This document shows, in pieces, positions 1 to 12,900 of a DNA stretch of 64,000 bases. The notes beneath the pieces are model-generated. The model saw only the letters and a list, made by a program, of their open reading frames with translations, searched no databases and had not been told where the DNA came from. Source of the DNA: Sindora glabra (lineage: Eukaryota; Streptophyta; Magnoliopsida; Fabales; Fabaceae); contig CM035234.1 in NCBI GenBank assembly GCA_020226215.1, forward strand, positions 70,883,135 to 70,947,134. Reading direction: 5' to 3'. The translations under genes and the position numbers were made by a program. Within the stretch, counting starts at the first letter, position 1. Every line of letters begins with the position of its first letter.

Positions 1-1686
1 TAATGACTTTGAGTGCACGAATTTTATGGGCTTCTTAGAGTTGCTTATAAATTCAAAAATAAACCTTTTATATTCTCTTATGATGTTAGGATACATATAG
101 AATTTATTGGGAATTTTTACAAATTTTTAGAAACTTGAACAAGGGGCATCTCTACACAAAGGTGCAGCTTGCCCAGAAACAGAACGTGAATGATTTCACT
201 TCTATTCTTCAATTAATTGGGGTATTATGTGATGAGTAAAATTCCAAAAAAAATTTATGGATACCCTTCCATATGTTGGTTAAAGCATATTCAATTTTCG
301 TGTCAATTAGAGCTCATTTTCCTAGTGAATAAATTCCTACAATTTCAGAGCTCCAGTGCTGCCAATTCTAGAATCAATTTGGAAGGGTCAAGTTCCACGA
401 ATTTCTGGGAAAAATAAGTGGGGTTTTCATGGAAAATTAAAGCTCATATTGGTCATTTAGGATGTTATGAGTAAAATATATTTTATTAAGAATTTTTGAA
501 AGTAATTTAATTGCCCAAAAAGACCAGAATATTTCAGCACACCTAGTCTGCCCTGTTCTGAAATTCCTACGTGAGCAGTAATTCCAAAGGGTATTTCAAA
601 AAGGGTGGATGATGCATCTTTCCTAATAACATCTTATATTAAATGTGACATGATATTAAGAATATGTAAGATTTTATGGAATTTTTTTGGATGCCATATG
701 ATGCTATCAAATGTGACAATCTTATGAGATAGATGAAGATGATGCATTATGAACTCATTTCTTATTTGTTGTAATAGGTATGGAATGATATATGATTGAC
801 ATATTGAATGTATAAATGAATATCTTTGATGAAAATTGATGATCAAAACTTGATAAAACACTTATGGCTAGTTGGTATTAATCTTACCAAATGGATTATA
901 TGATATGTGACAAATGGCATCATTTCTCCACATAAGCCTTCTATGACTCATATGTTATTGACAATGTGATATGTGGGAGGAAGATTTTAGCCAAATGGCT
1001 TGCAGCATTCTTCTAATAGAAGGAGAGGGTTGGTTAGAAGTGGAGGGAAAAAGTTGGAGGTGAGTGGGATAAGGATTGTTCGAAGAAATAAGGAGAAAAC
1101 CTGCATACCATATTAGCCATATCTATTTGTGTAATACTAATACCTAATGCATAAGATAGATAGTAGTTGTTAGATGTGAATAAAGGTAAGTATATGAAAA
1201 TTTATTTAGTCTTCCTAAATTTTATATTAAAGAGAATTTATAATGGAAGACCATAGAAAATAAAGATTGAGTAGCTACTCACTGAATATTTTATATACTC
1301 ACTCCTTTTAAATGTTATTTTGTTTTACAGATAGAGAACAAGGAGCTCTAGCGGAGGACTGTTATACTGCATATAGTTTTCTAATCTCCATGGGGCTTAG
1401 TGTAATAAAAGACTACTGTATCTAAGTTGTCTTTTGTATAGTTGGAGTTTGTGTATATTAGTAAATGATCTTGTTATGCTCTTGTATATTAATATCATAC
1501 ATTAACTTTTTCATTGCATGTGCAATACAATTTACTTACCTATTTTAATTAATGTTATCATATATTATCCTTATTTAATTAAATAATTAGATATAAGTTC
1601 CTACAGGCTTGTAAAGATGTCTGATTGGATGGATACTAATTAGATGTCTTTACACCGACCATGACTCCTGAAATTGGGTCATGACA
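1..1686 (+). mobile_element. Probable LTR (3' part) of a Ty3/gypsy element, cut by the window edge
   Basis: This stretch has no usable reading frame. Its right end reads gaaattgggtcatgaca, the kind of terminus (ending TGACA) common at the 3' end of plant gypsy LTRs, preceded by a stretch around 1595-1660 with repeated 'agatgtct' words. The next bases are not a primer binding site but the internal part of another element, so this may be a solo or truncated LTR. The left boundary lies outside the window, so there is no partner repeat to prove it is an LTR. The assignment is inference from the terminus and non-coding character; a decayed intergenic repeat is the alternative. Confidence 0.35.
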
Positions 1687-2542
1687 TTATGCTTAACCCT
1701 TTTCAAGATGTTGAAGTGGGGGAATCATCAAAGGATGTGCTCAAAGAAGTCATCAGAAGATACACTCAAGTTAGGACTATGATAGCCTAAACATTGTTGG
1801 ATGTTTCTTGAGTTAAGGGGGGTTATGAGGACCATGGTACTAGAAAACATTAACTTTGAGTAAGTGATGGTAATTGATGAAGTACCAAAGAGTATCAATT
1901 CAAAAAGGATCAAAGGATCCAATGGAGTGTGAAAGTGATATTGTAGAGTGTTATGAATTAACCAAAAGCATCAATAGCAAACTTATGAATAAGTTTATGG
2001 GGCCTATATGTAGATTAAGCATAGATCTTGGCTCTTGCACTGATGGTATGGGATATTAGGTGTAAGACACCTATTAGTAGGTAATTCAAAGTATTAAGCA
2101 TTGTTCATGAGCTATCAAGTTAGCACTCACTTTTGTTGTGGAGGTGGCATCTGTGTAAGTTATAAAGACAGTGAGCATATAGTTGTAAAGGCAATTACTC
2201 ATTAATCGAGTTATAGAGGTAATAAGTTCAAGAGAGCTAGTGGGTAAGTGATGCTAGAGGATGTTGAGACACTTTAAAATGAGTCTAAAAAGGTAACCCT
2301 TTAAAAAATTTGTAGAAGATACATTTAGCCAAGAGAATATTAGTATTGCAGAGGCAATAACCTAACTTTGAAAGGGGGAACTTTTATAGCAGTAAAAAAG
2401 ATAAACATGAGCAGTTGAGGTAGTAACTTAAAGGAGTAAGTTGAAGACCAATATAAAGTTTCAAGAAATTAAGTTAATTTTTAATAAAGTCACGTTAAAT
2501 TGAGGCATCAATGAGGGCATTAGTATTTAAAGTGAGGGAGAA
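1687..2542 (+). mobile_element. Internal region of a 5'-truncated non-autonomous LTR element
   Basis: This segment aligns along its length with the reverse complement of the internal region of the complete element at 51518-54513. Shared landmarks, in the same order, are ttgaagtgggg near 1710, 'gtgagaccat/gaggacca'-like words near 1825, gatccaatggagtgtga near 1917, acctattagtag near 2070 and the final 'gcatcaatgagggcatt' at about 2500. It ends in the purine-rich tract agtgagggagaa directly before the LTR, which is the expected polypurine tract. No long frame is present in either copy, so the family carries no recognisable protein. The 5' LTR and first part of the internal region are missing here. 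Confidence 0.7.
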
Positions 2543-3324
2543 TGTTACAAGGTACTAGTTATGATAGTCTGATAAGCAAACATGCTCGGATTTAGATGAA
2601 ATTTGGTGGAAAAATCCAACATGTTGTAGATAACTTATGGTTGAGATCTAGGATTAATCCAGCTTGTGTACTATTTTTCCTGATTTTCCTAAATTTAAGA
2701 GTATTTTAATAATTTTGACATGGTTCAAGAATTTAGAGGAATTCAAAAAGTATGTATTTATAATCCTCATATTTTTATCTTTGTGTTGATGTATTTTGGT
2801 GTGGAATGGACACCTAAAACTTAAAAAAAAAAGGCTTATGAAAACTCTAAAAAAAATATCTACTTTTATCAAAAGGGTTTTTATTGAAAATGCTCTTTGA
2901 GAGAGTTAAGTGTTGGGAAGGCCCAACAAGGCACCTGAACACTGAATTAGGGACTTAAGCATATTGGCTTGTGGCCATTCCTTATACAATCAAAATTATG
3001 GAATAAAGTATATATCAAATAAATAGAATGTCCCTCTTCCTATTCAATTATCCTTTTAAGCTCATTGTGCTTGGAGGTTTCATATGTGAGGGAAACTTGC
3101 AGTTTAGCATATTCGTTATGGAATAAAGATACTTCAATGACATTTGATTGTAACTTACAGACATATTATACATGAGATTTATTATATGAGTGATAAATCT
3201 TCAATGTCCTGCTATTTTTACCAAACGTGCTATGAAAAGGTTTTAATAAGAAGACAGGTATATTCGTTCAGAGTGGCAAATATGCACTATAAGATTTTGG
3301 TTAGAGAGTTACTAGCTCATAACA
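2543..3324 (+). repeat. 3' LTR of the truncated non-autonomous element
   Basis: It begins TGTTACAA after a polypurine tract and ends CATAACA. It is collinear, with substitutions and small gaps, with the two LTRs at 51518-52284 and 53746-54513 read on the opposite strand; for example the block ggatttagatgaaatttgg at 2590 and the block around 2940 have counterparts in both. Length (about 780 bp) agrees with the 767 and 768 bp of those LTRs. Divergence is obvious by eye, so the copy is old. Confidence 0.7.
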
Positions 3325-4924
3325 CTCCTAACTAATGACCCCAAATTGTAGTGGAACCCTTTGTATTTTCTCAAGCAAACCTTTTGCTTTAGCATCTCAA
3401 ACCAAGCAATGCCACTTCTAGCTAGTTTTCATGCTAGTGATTGAGACCTAACTAGCTAACACCACACATTTTGCCTTATTCCCTTTCTCTCTATTTATCT
3501 TTTTCTAACCTTATCTTTGGGCATTTCGCCCTACTACCTTTTTCGTGCTCCCTATTGCCAGCCAACCTTATCTAAATAGGTGAGCTATTCTTATAGTTTC
3601 ATCCTTCTTTATTTTATTAATTTTCATATTTTTTAACTTAGGTTTCCTCTATCTCCAAAATTTTTTGTTCAAATCTCTCAATTTTCACTCAAATTTGCTT
3701 AAATAAATGGGTAAGTGATGTTTTGTAGTTGTATGTGAATGTTGTATAATATGAATGATGAAATGCTTTACTTTTCTAGTTTCATACATGTAAATACTAT
3801 TAAGAAGATTGACAAATTTTGAACAAGAAGAAAATGATGATCAACAAAAAGATAAAAGCCTCTTAAACAAGTAGAAAAAGGTGTATCACATCTTTTCATG
3901 AATTTCTAAATTGAAACTAATTTTCTATAGGCTTGATGATGAGTTCTAAATATGAGTTTTGTTTTGATTTCCTCCTTTTTTATGGTTAAGAAACATATGG
4001 GAATTTCCATTGATAAATCCAGTGCAAAATTAGCATATTGCAAGGTGAATTTGTTTTTTTGTTAAGCAGTAAGGTTAGTGGTTATGGCCTATATTTGATT
4101 GATGGGAATTGATTTGTCTTGTTTGATCTTGATTGGAATCTAACAAGTGAAAAACAAGTAATATTTTTGGTTTACATGTATTGATAAATGCAATTTTTGC
4201 ATGGATGCATTTTGTAACTTTTCTTAAGATCCTATGTTTTTTCCTTAGCCATAAACAAGTAGCGGCAAGAGTATAGCAGGATGGACAAAAGAAAATAGTT
4301 TATATTTATAGATTTTTTTAGTGTTGGACAATTGAAGAAAAGGTTGTCATTGTTGTGGTAACCAAGTAAAATATGTTCCTGTGAACATTATCCATACAGA
4401 CATTTTTTTAAGTCAATATGTCTTTGTGTCAAATGTGTAAACATTACATTGGAAGTGACTTAACCGGATTATGGAAGTAGCTGATGGCAGAGCATATAAG
4501 GCTTGGACCAGATCATCACCCATTGAATTGATTAATTGTTTAAGATGGACATAATATCCATGAGTGATTAGTCAAATGGATAATTTTATTGCATTGTTAT
4601 TCAAATTGCTAGCTTACTATCCTTGCAAGTTTTTGTAAAACTGATATTGAACATTGATTCTGTAACTTGAAACAAATGGGTGGCTTTGCTTTTTAGCTAA
4701 AGGGTTCAAATTTCATTTTATACTTGTAGTGTTTTAACCAAAATTAGTAAAGTGGCATTGAGACTGGCTAAGGTTTTTTTTTTTATTAATTTTATTTAGG
4801 AGGTAATGTTTGAATAGATATGGCAAGAAGATATTATACTGCAAGTTAGTGAAATTTTATCTCATTTTCCATTTGTTACAATTGAATTTATTGTGTGTTG
4901 ACTCTATATTTGGATTTAGGATTG
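3325..4924. other. Non-coding AT-rich stretch, no gene recognised
   Basis: No frame longer than chance, no RNA gene and no clear repeat partner were found. A pyrimidine-rich run at 3470-3680 could be transcript leader or LTR sequence. It is mentioned because host gene fragments follow it directly. Confidence 0.5.
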
Positions 4925-5005
4925 TTAAAAATAGGGCTCAATGCTGCTGGTAAGACCACCATTTTGTATAAGCTTGAGAGCTTGTTGCCTTCATTCCAAC
5001 AATTG
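4925..5005 (+). pseudogene. ARF-type small GTPase fragment (first coding exon, P-loop part)
   Basis: Frame +, starting TTA AAA ATA, reads LKIGLNAAGKTTILYKLE. This is the G1/P-loop block of ADP-ribosylation factors, whose family consensus is GLDAAGKTTILYKLK; the GxxxxGKT nucleotide-binding core is intact. After the Lys-to-Glu change the protein match is lost, but the DNA continues to resemble the ARF exon up to attccaacaattg, where plant ARF genes have an exon end; the donor expected there is ATAAGT instead of GTAAGT. The segment before the P-loop and all later exons are absent. It keeps an exon boundary rather than a joined exon, so it derives from genomic DNA rather than a retrocopied mRNA. 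It is certainly non-functional; ARF against ARF-like (ARL) is not fully resolved. Confidence 0.7.
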
Positions 5006-5425
5006 ATAAGTTTTATTTTTATCTAATTGCTTATTTTGCTTGAGATTTGAAAATAGATTATGTAATGGTGAAAACAATTAACCTCTAGGAGCTTGAGCTT
5101 TTGTTGAATTATCCATCATGCTAATTGTACTACTTGAATGGTTTAAAAGCTAATAATTTCATTGAACTCTATTTCTCCTTATGAATGTGCCATCTGGATT
5201 TTTTCTTTCTACTAAAAGTTGTATTCTCAGTATTTATATGACTTAGTACTAGCAGATTGTTTATATAGGTATGTATTGCAACAAGAGTCTAAAAATTTGA
5301 TTGCACTGAATACTGCAATTAAAGACTGGCTTACTTCAAGTAGTTTCATTAAACTTTAATTTGTTTGAGTAATTATCAACTGGATTTGACATTTACTAAT
5401 TTGAAATATTTGACACTTGTTGCAG

Positions 5426-5562
5426 AAATTATGACAAAATTGATGGAAGAAGGTTCCATGATGACAGTATTGAGTGCACTTGTGACAGCACTGGCATTAG
5501 CAGCAAATTTACTTACTATGTTTGACCTTACAGACAGCAAATGAGCAATTGCTTTGGATAGA
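5426..5562 (+). pseudogene. DUF726 (TMCO4-like) protein exon fragment
   Basis: Behind a good acceptor (acttgttgcag) the frame reads IMTKLMEEGSMMTVLSALVT then ALALAANLLTMFDLTDSK, a stop, AIALDR, stop. This resembles the segment of DUF726/TMCO4-family proteins that precedes the alpha/beta-hydrolase core, where a hydrophobic helix with 'ALAxPA' is followed by 'D(S)KWAxAxDRSDKAGK'. The stop at 5542 is TGA where the family has Trp (TGG), and a TAA follows 'DR' where Ser is expected. DUF726 proteins are predicted membrane-associated hydrolase-like proteins of unknown substrate. Identification rests on remembered family motifs, so it is moderate. Only this one exon was found. Confidence 0.55.
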
Positions 5563-7349
5563 TAAATGTTTCTTTGTTTTGGCTGGTAGTAATAGCCACT
5601 TCACTAATTAGAGTATACCAATATTGCAAAGATGAGCTTGCTCAATTTTATTTGATGGAGTTCATAATTCAATTCTTCCTCGAGTACCACCTACAAACTC
5701 TTGAAACACTATTAGGTGCTTGCCCATAATTGCAGGTTAGAGATTTCATAAATAATTGACTTGATCTTATTTCTACCTATTTGAATTGATATTGGATGGA
5801 AATTTCATTCATCTTTCTTTTAAAATGCAAGGGATCTATTCTCTACTTGGTGAAGGAACCTAAATGCTTATATATCATATGTTATATTTATTTATCTTAA
5901 TTAATGGAGAGATTATCAGATTATGCTGCGTCAAGTCCTCATATAAGTCACTTGCACATTTCATTTATAGTTATGCTTCTGTATGATGTTGATATCATTT
6001 CTGTCTTAGGTATTGCCTAAATTTTTGCTAGTGGAAGCATTTGCCAATTTATGCAATGCAATAGGCAGGGCAAGCTGTCTTTCTCTCTGAACTAATTCAA
6101 TCTGCTGAAAATAAGATTAGACTTTCCGCACCCGTATCCTCTGGCCTTCTTTTGCCATATTTTTCACAAATTTTAATTTTGCAGCTTGGAATTGTGTGCT
6201 CTATTTTTTTTTCCTTAATAAAATGATACATTAGAAAAGAATTTCACAAGCTAGCAATGCCTTATTGAAAACATTTCCAATCACAACCCCGTTATTCAGT
6301 AATTCTTCATGGTTGTCACTGGTATATATAGTACATACCATTGAGCAATGTAATGTTTTCTTTACGGTTGTAGGTTTAGAGATCAGGTGGTTTTTAATGA
6401 TAGTAGAATAGCTATATAACAGGATAATTACTTTTTTTATTTTCTACTATCGAAATTTAGTTTATTTTAGCGATTTTTTAGATTTCAATGGGTGTTGTTC
6501 TTTTCTAGTGGTTTTGTTTATGAAAGCAGGAAGCTTTGTGTGGGTCAATGTTGTTCCGTTTTGTTTGTAAATATGAACCCATTTGTGATAATTCATTTTT
6601 TTATTTTGGTTATTCTTTTGCGGTCAAACTTGTCAGGAAACTATTTGGAGCAGGTACATTTGGGCTTCATTATGTCTTTTTGGGCAAATGTGCCCTTTTT
6701 TCACTTGCATGCCTGTTTATTGATTAGACTTTTGCGTAAGAATGAAATCCTTTCTTATTCTTCTAATTACCAAAAAGAGACAAACATTTTCGAAGTCTTG
6801 CAGCTACCTCCGAAGTGTATTTGATTGAGTGACATGTAATAAAAAGAAATGAGAATGAAAAAAAAAAGAAATAATTTAAAAGTGTGTTTAATAAATATTA
6901 TAAAGTAAGAATTCTCATTGATTAAAGATTGATCATGAATATTTATTTTATAAAACAAATGATGGAATGATCGATTTTCTAATTTTTAAATTGGATTCTT
7001 GATAATGTTATTTTTATTAAATTTTCAAATTTCCAAATTTTCATTTTTTTACATGATAATATAGTTGAAGTCTTATACATTTTTTAAAAATTGGTTACTT
7101 TTTTTATAAGTGTGGAAATATTTCAAATTAAAAAAAATATTTCAAATTTTTGTCAATATGTTATATTTAATTTTTAATAATATATAATATTAATCAATAT
7201 AAAATAAACATCAAGTTATCCACGTTCTCTATTAATAATGTATATTTTTTTAAAAAATGTTGCAATTATAATATAAATAAATATAATATACTTATTAATA
7301 TTTTAATTCAATATAATATAATAATTTTAAATTAAATAAATTTTAATAA

Positions 7350-7380
<31 letters not shown>

Positions 7381-7845
7381 GATATAGATATCTATAAATT
7401 AATCAATTTAAGGTAAACTATTTATATATTTAAATACAAAAATTATAAATAAATGATAATAAAATCATTTTTATATAAAAATTATTTATTTTTATACTTC
7501 TTTATTTTTAATTTAAAAGCATTATTGTTATTGATAATTCTTTTCTATTTTATTCTATCAAAATTAGTATACCAAACATAGAAATAAAATAAAAAATTCT
7601 ATCCATTTCTTGCCATTCTAATAAAATTGTAAAATAATTGTTTTATTTTCTTTTCCATTGTCGTTTCATCCCACTTTCTTCCGTTCAATCAACCGTATCG
7701 TTAATAGGAAAGAATGGCACGGAACTTTTGTTCTTTTAGGAGAACGCGGGCTTAAAAGTTTTTATTTAAAATTATATAATTAGCCAAAAATATCAATTAT
7801 GTTATATACTCTTCGAGTCTTGAACTCTCTCAAGAGGAGCTAATA
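5563..7845. other. AT-rich non-coding region with a simple repeat
   Basis: A 110-codon frame at 6492-6824 has no recognisable motif and overlaps a second frame, so it is not called. The part from about 6850 to 7700 is extremely AT-rich, with an (AT)n run at 7352-7380. Near its two ends are weakly inverted words, AGTGTGTTTAATAAAT near 6880 and the reverse complement of ATACCAAACATAGA near 7570; this would fit a decayed MITE but is not proven. Confidence 0.4.
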
Positions 7846-8575
7846 TTTGCTGTCGTCACGCTCTGGAAAATTTGGGTAGAACGCTGCGCTGCTGGCCATG
7901 GAAGTAGCGCCATCAATCTGGAGCTGATTTTGGTCTAGATTGAAAGCGAACTCGCTGTCGAAAACAGGGGAATTCAGGAAGGGAACCCGCAACTTTTCTC
8001 ACCCAGTACCACATCCGCTAATGGAGGTTACCCAAATAGACTCGGGCGGACTTTTGGGCCTAGGTCAGGCTACCTCAATCTGAATGGGTCTGATCTGCCA
8101 GCCCATTTCAAGTTTCTAGCCCAACTTGGCGCCCACCCCATCAGGGAAAATAAAAGTAAATGTTGATGCAAATTGGGCCCGCGGTCATGCTACCTAAGCA
8201 ATTTTAGCCTGCAATTTTGAAGGAAAAGTTCTTGGCCTTTGGTATGATAACTATAAGTGCTCAATGACATTAACTGTAGAACTACTTGTTATCCACAAAG
8301 TTCTCCTGGTTGCTAGCTTTTTCCAAGCAAATTTATCCTTATCGAATCTAATTGTAAAGTTGCGATGGAATCACTCTTTGGTACTGCTAATTGTACTCTT
8401 AATTTACTTTAAATTACTCAGAACTTAGATTTAGGGTGACACTCTCATGAATGTAATGTTTGTGCTCATGAGATAATCAAATGGATAGCCCAGTTCATTA
8501 GAATTAGAATTAATCGTTTAACTCACATCCCTCCTGATCAATTTGTTTTCCAGGATATTATGTCTGTTTACATGT
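7846..8575 (+). pseudogene. LINE-derived RNase H (RVT_3-type) remnant
   Basis: From 8144 the frame reads GKIKVNVDANWARGHAT, stop, AILACNFEGKVLGLW, then VELLVIHKVLLVASFF. This is the layout of the RNase H domain carried at the 3' end of plant L1-type LINEs and related host genes: 'K.N.DGA' with the first catalytic Asp, 'D..G..LG', then 'E..A...AL..A'. After a frame change the block HSHECNVCAHEIIKWIAQF and later HIPPDQFVFQDI matches the end of the domain ('R..N.vAH.lAk.A' and 'P..l...l..D'). Just upstream, about 7850-7885, LWKIWVERC resembles the 'W.iWk.RN' segment that precedes this domain. At least one stop and one frameshift make it non-functional. Confidence 0.7.
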
Positions 8576-9182
8576 AATTCTCTCTTTTTGATTTCGATAA
8601 AATAAGAGATTATTAGCAAAGAAATAATAATATTTGATATATCATTAATGATCAACATTGGCAATAAATACATAGTAGTCTTTTTGTACATAATTTTCAT
8701 ATATTTAAAGCTTTTTTTTAGAGAAATTAAAAATGAAAATTCTAATCAATCATACTAATTAATTTCTATTAGTGTATTTCATATCAATTTTTCTAGTGGC
8801 TTTCAAGAATTGTTATGCACTAAGATTGATATATAAACTTGAAAAATGTAAAACTTAAATCTTTATACCATTAAATATCAATTAAGGAATATAATTTGAT
8901 TTATTGCAAATATAATGCACTTTAATAATAGGAATCTATAATCTCCATCTAAGTTTGTGAAAGGTTTTATCTAACTTTTTTCTAATAATTTAATCCTCAT
9001 ACTTTTATTATTCCATACATAATATTTATGGGAATTTAAGTTTGCTTCTCTAATTGTTGGGACATATTTTCCAAAGTTATAAAAATGGGCAAATTTGACC
9101 TATCCATTGATTAATTCAAACAATTAGGCTATAAAGAGATTCATTCATAAAAGACATGAATATCCAATTTTTACAATTTAGC
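8576..9182. other. AT-rich non-coding stretch
   Basis: No coding, RNA-gene or repeat signal was recognised beyond general AT richness. Confidence 0.5.
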
Positions 9183-9985
9183 TTAAAATGTAAGTGCTCT
9201 ATAAAGTTTAAGAACACTCAATTTTTTCTCTAAAATATCATATTAAATTCTTATAAATTTTTTAAGTCATTTCTTAATTAAAAATAATAATTTCATTCAT
9301 AACAAATTTTAAAATTATTTAAGTAAATAATTATGATTATGATTATTTAGTAATTAAATGAATAATTTAATATACTAAACAAGTAATGGTTATAATAATT
9401 AATAGAATTTAATCACATGATAAATAAGATTTAATTGCATACTTAATGAACTTTACTTACATACTTAATAGAATTAGACATCATACTTAATAAGATTTAA
9501 CTTTCTAATTATAATTTACTTAAATGTAAGTGTTCTGTAGAACTTAAAGACCATCATAATTTTTTTCCCAAAAATAAGTCATTTTAATTTCTTAATTCAA
9601 AATAATACTTTTAGGCTTAACAAATTTTAAAATCATATAAGTAAATAATGATGCTCATAATTATTTAGTAATTAAACATAATTTAATATACTTAATAGGC
9701 AGTTGTTATAATAATTAATAGAATTTAACAACATAAATAAAAGGATTCAATCACATACTTAATAAGATTTAACTACATAATTAATAAGATTTAACCCTAT
9801 ACTTAATAGGATTTAATTATATACTGTCATGAATTTGACCTGATCGTGATCAGTGTGAAACTAATAAAATTTAATCGCATATTGAATAAGATTTAACTAT
9901 ATAATTAATAAGATTTATTCCTATACTTAATAGGATTTAATTTCATATTGTCATGAACTTGAATTGATTATGATCAATGTGAAAC
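9183..9985. repeat. Nested tandem repeats built on a 'cttaataagatttaac' word
   Basis: Two levels are visible. A segment beginning 'aaatgtaagtgctctata' near 9187 recurs as 'aaatgtaagtgttctgta' near 9532, a period of about 345 bp. Inside and after it the word cttaataagatttaa recurs about every 20-40 bases, ending in two copies of a unit with a period of about 124 bp (9771 and 9895) that both run into 'gtcatgaa.ttga' and 'gatca.tgtgaaac'. It is non-coding. Another trace of the word (cataataggatttaactcca) lies near 12210, which suggests that 9.2-12.2 kb belongs to one repeat-rich element. Confidence 0.6.
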
Positions 9986-12900
9986 CTTTCTTTCGACTTC
10001 CACCAGCCTATTCTTAATTAATTAACTTGATCCCTAATAACAAATATCATGCACTTATAAAGAAAATGGCACTTTAGAAAGAAAGCATTCATCGAGGTTT
10101 TAACAGAAGATGAGGAATCAATTCAAATATCTCCTCTACCTATCTCTATGACAAAACAAGGCCCAAGACATTCTATGTACAAGAATCTATGCTACCATAT
10201 TATCATTAGTGAACTTTCATAGAATTTAGCTTCAAGAAGGCAGAGGTAGGGTCAACCTAAGAATTTGTAAAATAAATTATAAAAAAGTGGGTATGAGGCT
10301 CAATAAGTGAATAATGTATAAAAATAACAATAATTTACAATAACTTACCCATTAAACTATCCTTCTTTAATAAGTTATATCATAGTAAATCATATTAGCA
10401 AATAAGAGCCAATAATAATGAAATTAATATATAGTCATTTCATTTATGATGTATCATATAATAATTTTTATAAATAATTATACTCAAAATCACATTTCAT
10501 TTAAATTAATAAGTAGTAGATAAGATACATTCATCCTCTTTTAGACTTTTGAGACAACTTTATGCTTTACTAGCATATTTTCATCCTTATTCCTTCTGAT
10601 CCAATTTTATACTTTACTTGCCTTACTACCAGAAATTTCCTATCTAGTATTCAAATCATCCCCTTATCATATTTATCATATTTAATGTCACTCGTAGCAT
10701 GATTCACAATGCAATTTCAACAATAGAGCTTAAGCTCTATTTAATACAATTCATAGTTTAATTTCAATAGACATCATAACACATATCGATATCATCATGC
10801 CCTCTTGTATGGCTATAAATATTCATACATATCATAGCAATCAATCTATAAAACATTCCTTAACATATTTCATTTCATGATTAATGTAATAAGTTTATTA
10901 CAACACATATTATATTGCATAGCTTCTATGTTCTTATTGTATGATTATCCATGTCATGTACTTATCTTATACTTATCATAAACTATTTTGTCTTTAATGT
11001 TTAGTAACCGAATACTTATATTAGGCCATTATAGGCTATAAAAACATAAAATAGATGGGATATATGTTACTACATGATCATCTTAATTATGACTTTTAGG
11101 TGATCTTTTATAAATAACTCAAAAATTAAGGATATATTATTTATGAAACTTATTTTTGTGAAAATAAACTCAATTATCTTTTGATAGATAAGTTATTTGT
11201 TTAAATTGATTAGGTTTTGAAAAAGTTATGTCTTTTTAAAAATAAACACAAAATATTCATTTTTTAAAATCTTGAATTTTTTACCTCTATCCGTTATTTT
11301 GATGATATTTCAAAATATATATATAAGATGGTTTGAAACTAATTTCATTTGAAAGTAGACTTAATTACCTTTCAATTCATAGGTAGTTTGTTTAAAATGG
11401 ATATAAGATAAGGGAATTATTCCTTTTTAAAGTCAACATTAAATTACATAGTTAATGAATTGATTAATCAATTGATTCATCCACCCAGTTTTACCTCTAA
11501 ACCTATGAAATCGATTAATCACTCAATTATGGAACATAGTTTCGCTTTTGGACCCTTAAAATTGATTGACCACTCGATTTACACATAAAAATCTCAATTT
11601 TATATGAAAATTTCACTGCTCACCCAATCTTAAATACCTTCTAAACACATATTTACACACTAAATATTAATATAATTATCAATACACCTATTTAACATCT
11701 TATATCATCACTCCTCGTCATTTATTACTCTTACTATATTAAATCAAACATGATTCAAGCAAAATTACAAAATAACCTATATTTCATCAATATCATCATA
11801 TAAATATAAAATTTATAAGTTTAGTTAGATTATCCACTCACCTTATATGAAAGAGAATATTAGAAAGTCATATTTTTCAATCCTAATCATATTAAAATTC
11901 ATGAATTCTAGAGTTATGGCATAGGATACCCAACAAAATCAAATAAACCATAAAACTTTCATCAATAAAAAAGAAATAGAAGGAATACTTAATGAAAGCA
12001 ATGCTTTTACTTCAATTGGACAAAGAAATCAAGAAGATTTGAAGTTTTCCTTGCTCGATTGATAGGGAAATGGAGGGATTGTATGGAGAGAGTTGAGAAG
12101 GGTTAAGAAATGGAGCAAAATGAGAGATTATAATTTAAGGCTAAAATAAGGGAAAATAGGGCCTCAAGAGCATTTTTGAAAAATTATTCATAAATTTTTT
12201 TCATACATAATAGGATTTAACTCCATAATTATAATTAATTGCATTCTTTTATGTAGTCATGAAGGCCATTAATTTTAACATCCCATCAATAATGTAATTC
12301 CAAATACAAAAGTATAATCACAAAAACATTGACTAATGTAGTGCAATAGATTAAAGATGTAAACTATTGAATATTTCTAAAATGAGATTTAGAGTTAGTT
12401 TATGGTGAAACATAGAAAATTAAGAGGTGACATAGATAAAAATAATATGAAGGAAAGGGAGAGAAACTAATTGAGATAATGTGAAATTAGGATTTCAGGC
12501 TTTTTAAAATTTATTTAACAATTTAGAGATAAAGAGTTGTAATTGCAATTAAATACATTCATACATAATTATCCTTACTTATCTTAAATTTGTAAAATTT
12601 TGATGTGAGTATTTCTAAACAACGCAAAATGGACATCAAAGTGATCAATCCCCTTTATATAGTAGTATAGATGTTACTAATACTAAAATATATCTTTTTA
12701 CTTAAAAAGGTTGGTAAAAGATCTCTTGAGTCCTAACAGAACACTTATTTTTATTTATTTATTTATTTATTCTAGGATTTGCTAGTGTATTTAGTCCTTA
12801 GTACTAAGTTTAGTGAAAAGGGATGTGCTAAAAGTGTGCATTTTTAGAGAAAAATGGGTTTTGTTTGTCATACTTTGCCTCTAAATTGCTCTTGGATTTA

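Noticed and set aside
6492..6824. 110-codon hydrophobic frame
   Set aside because: No motif, overlapped by another frame, T-rich composition alone explains it; it may lie in former untranslated sequence.
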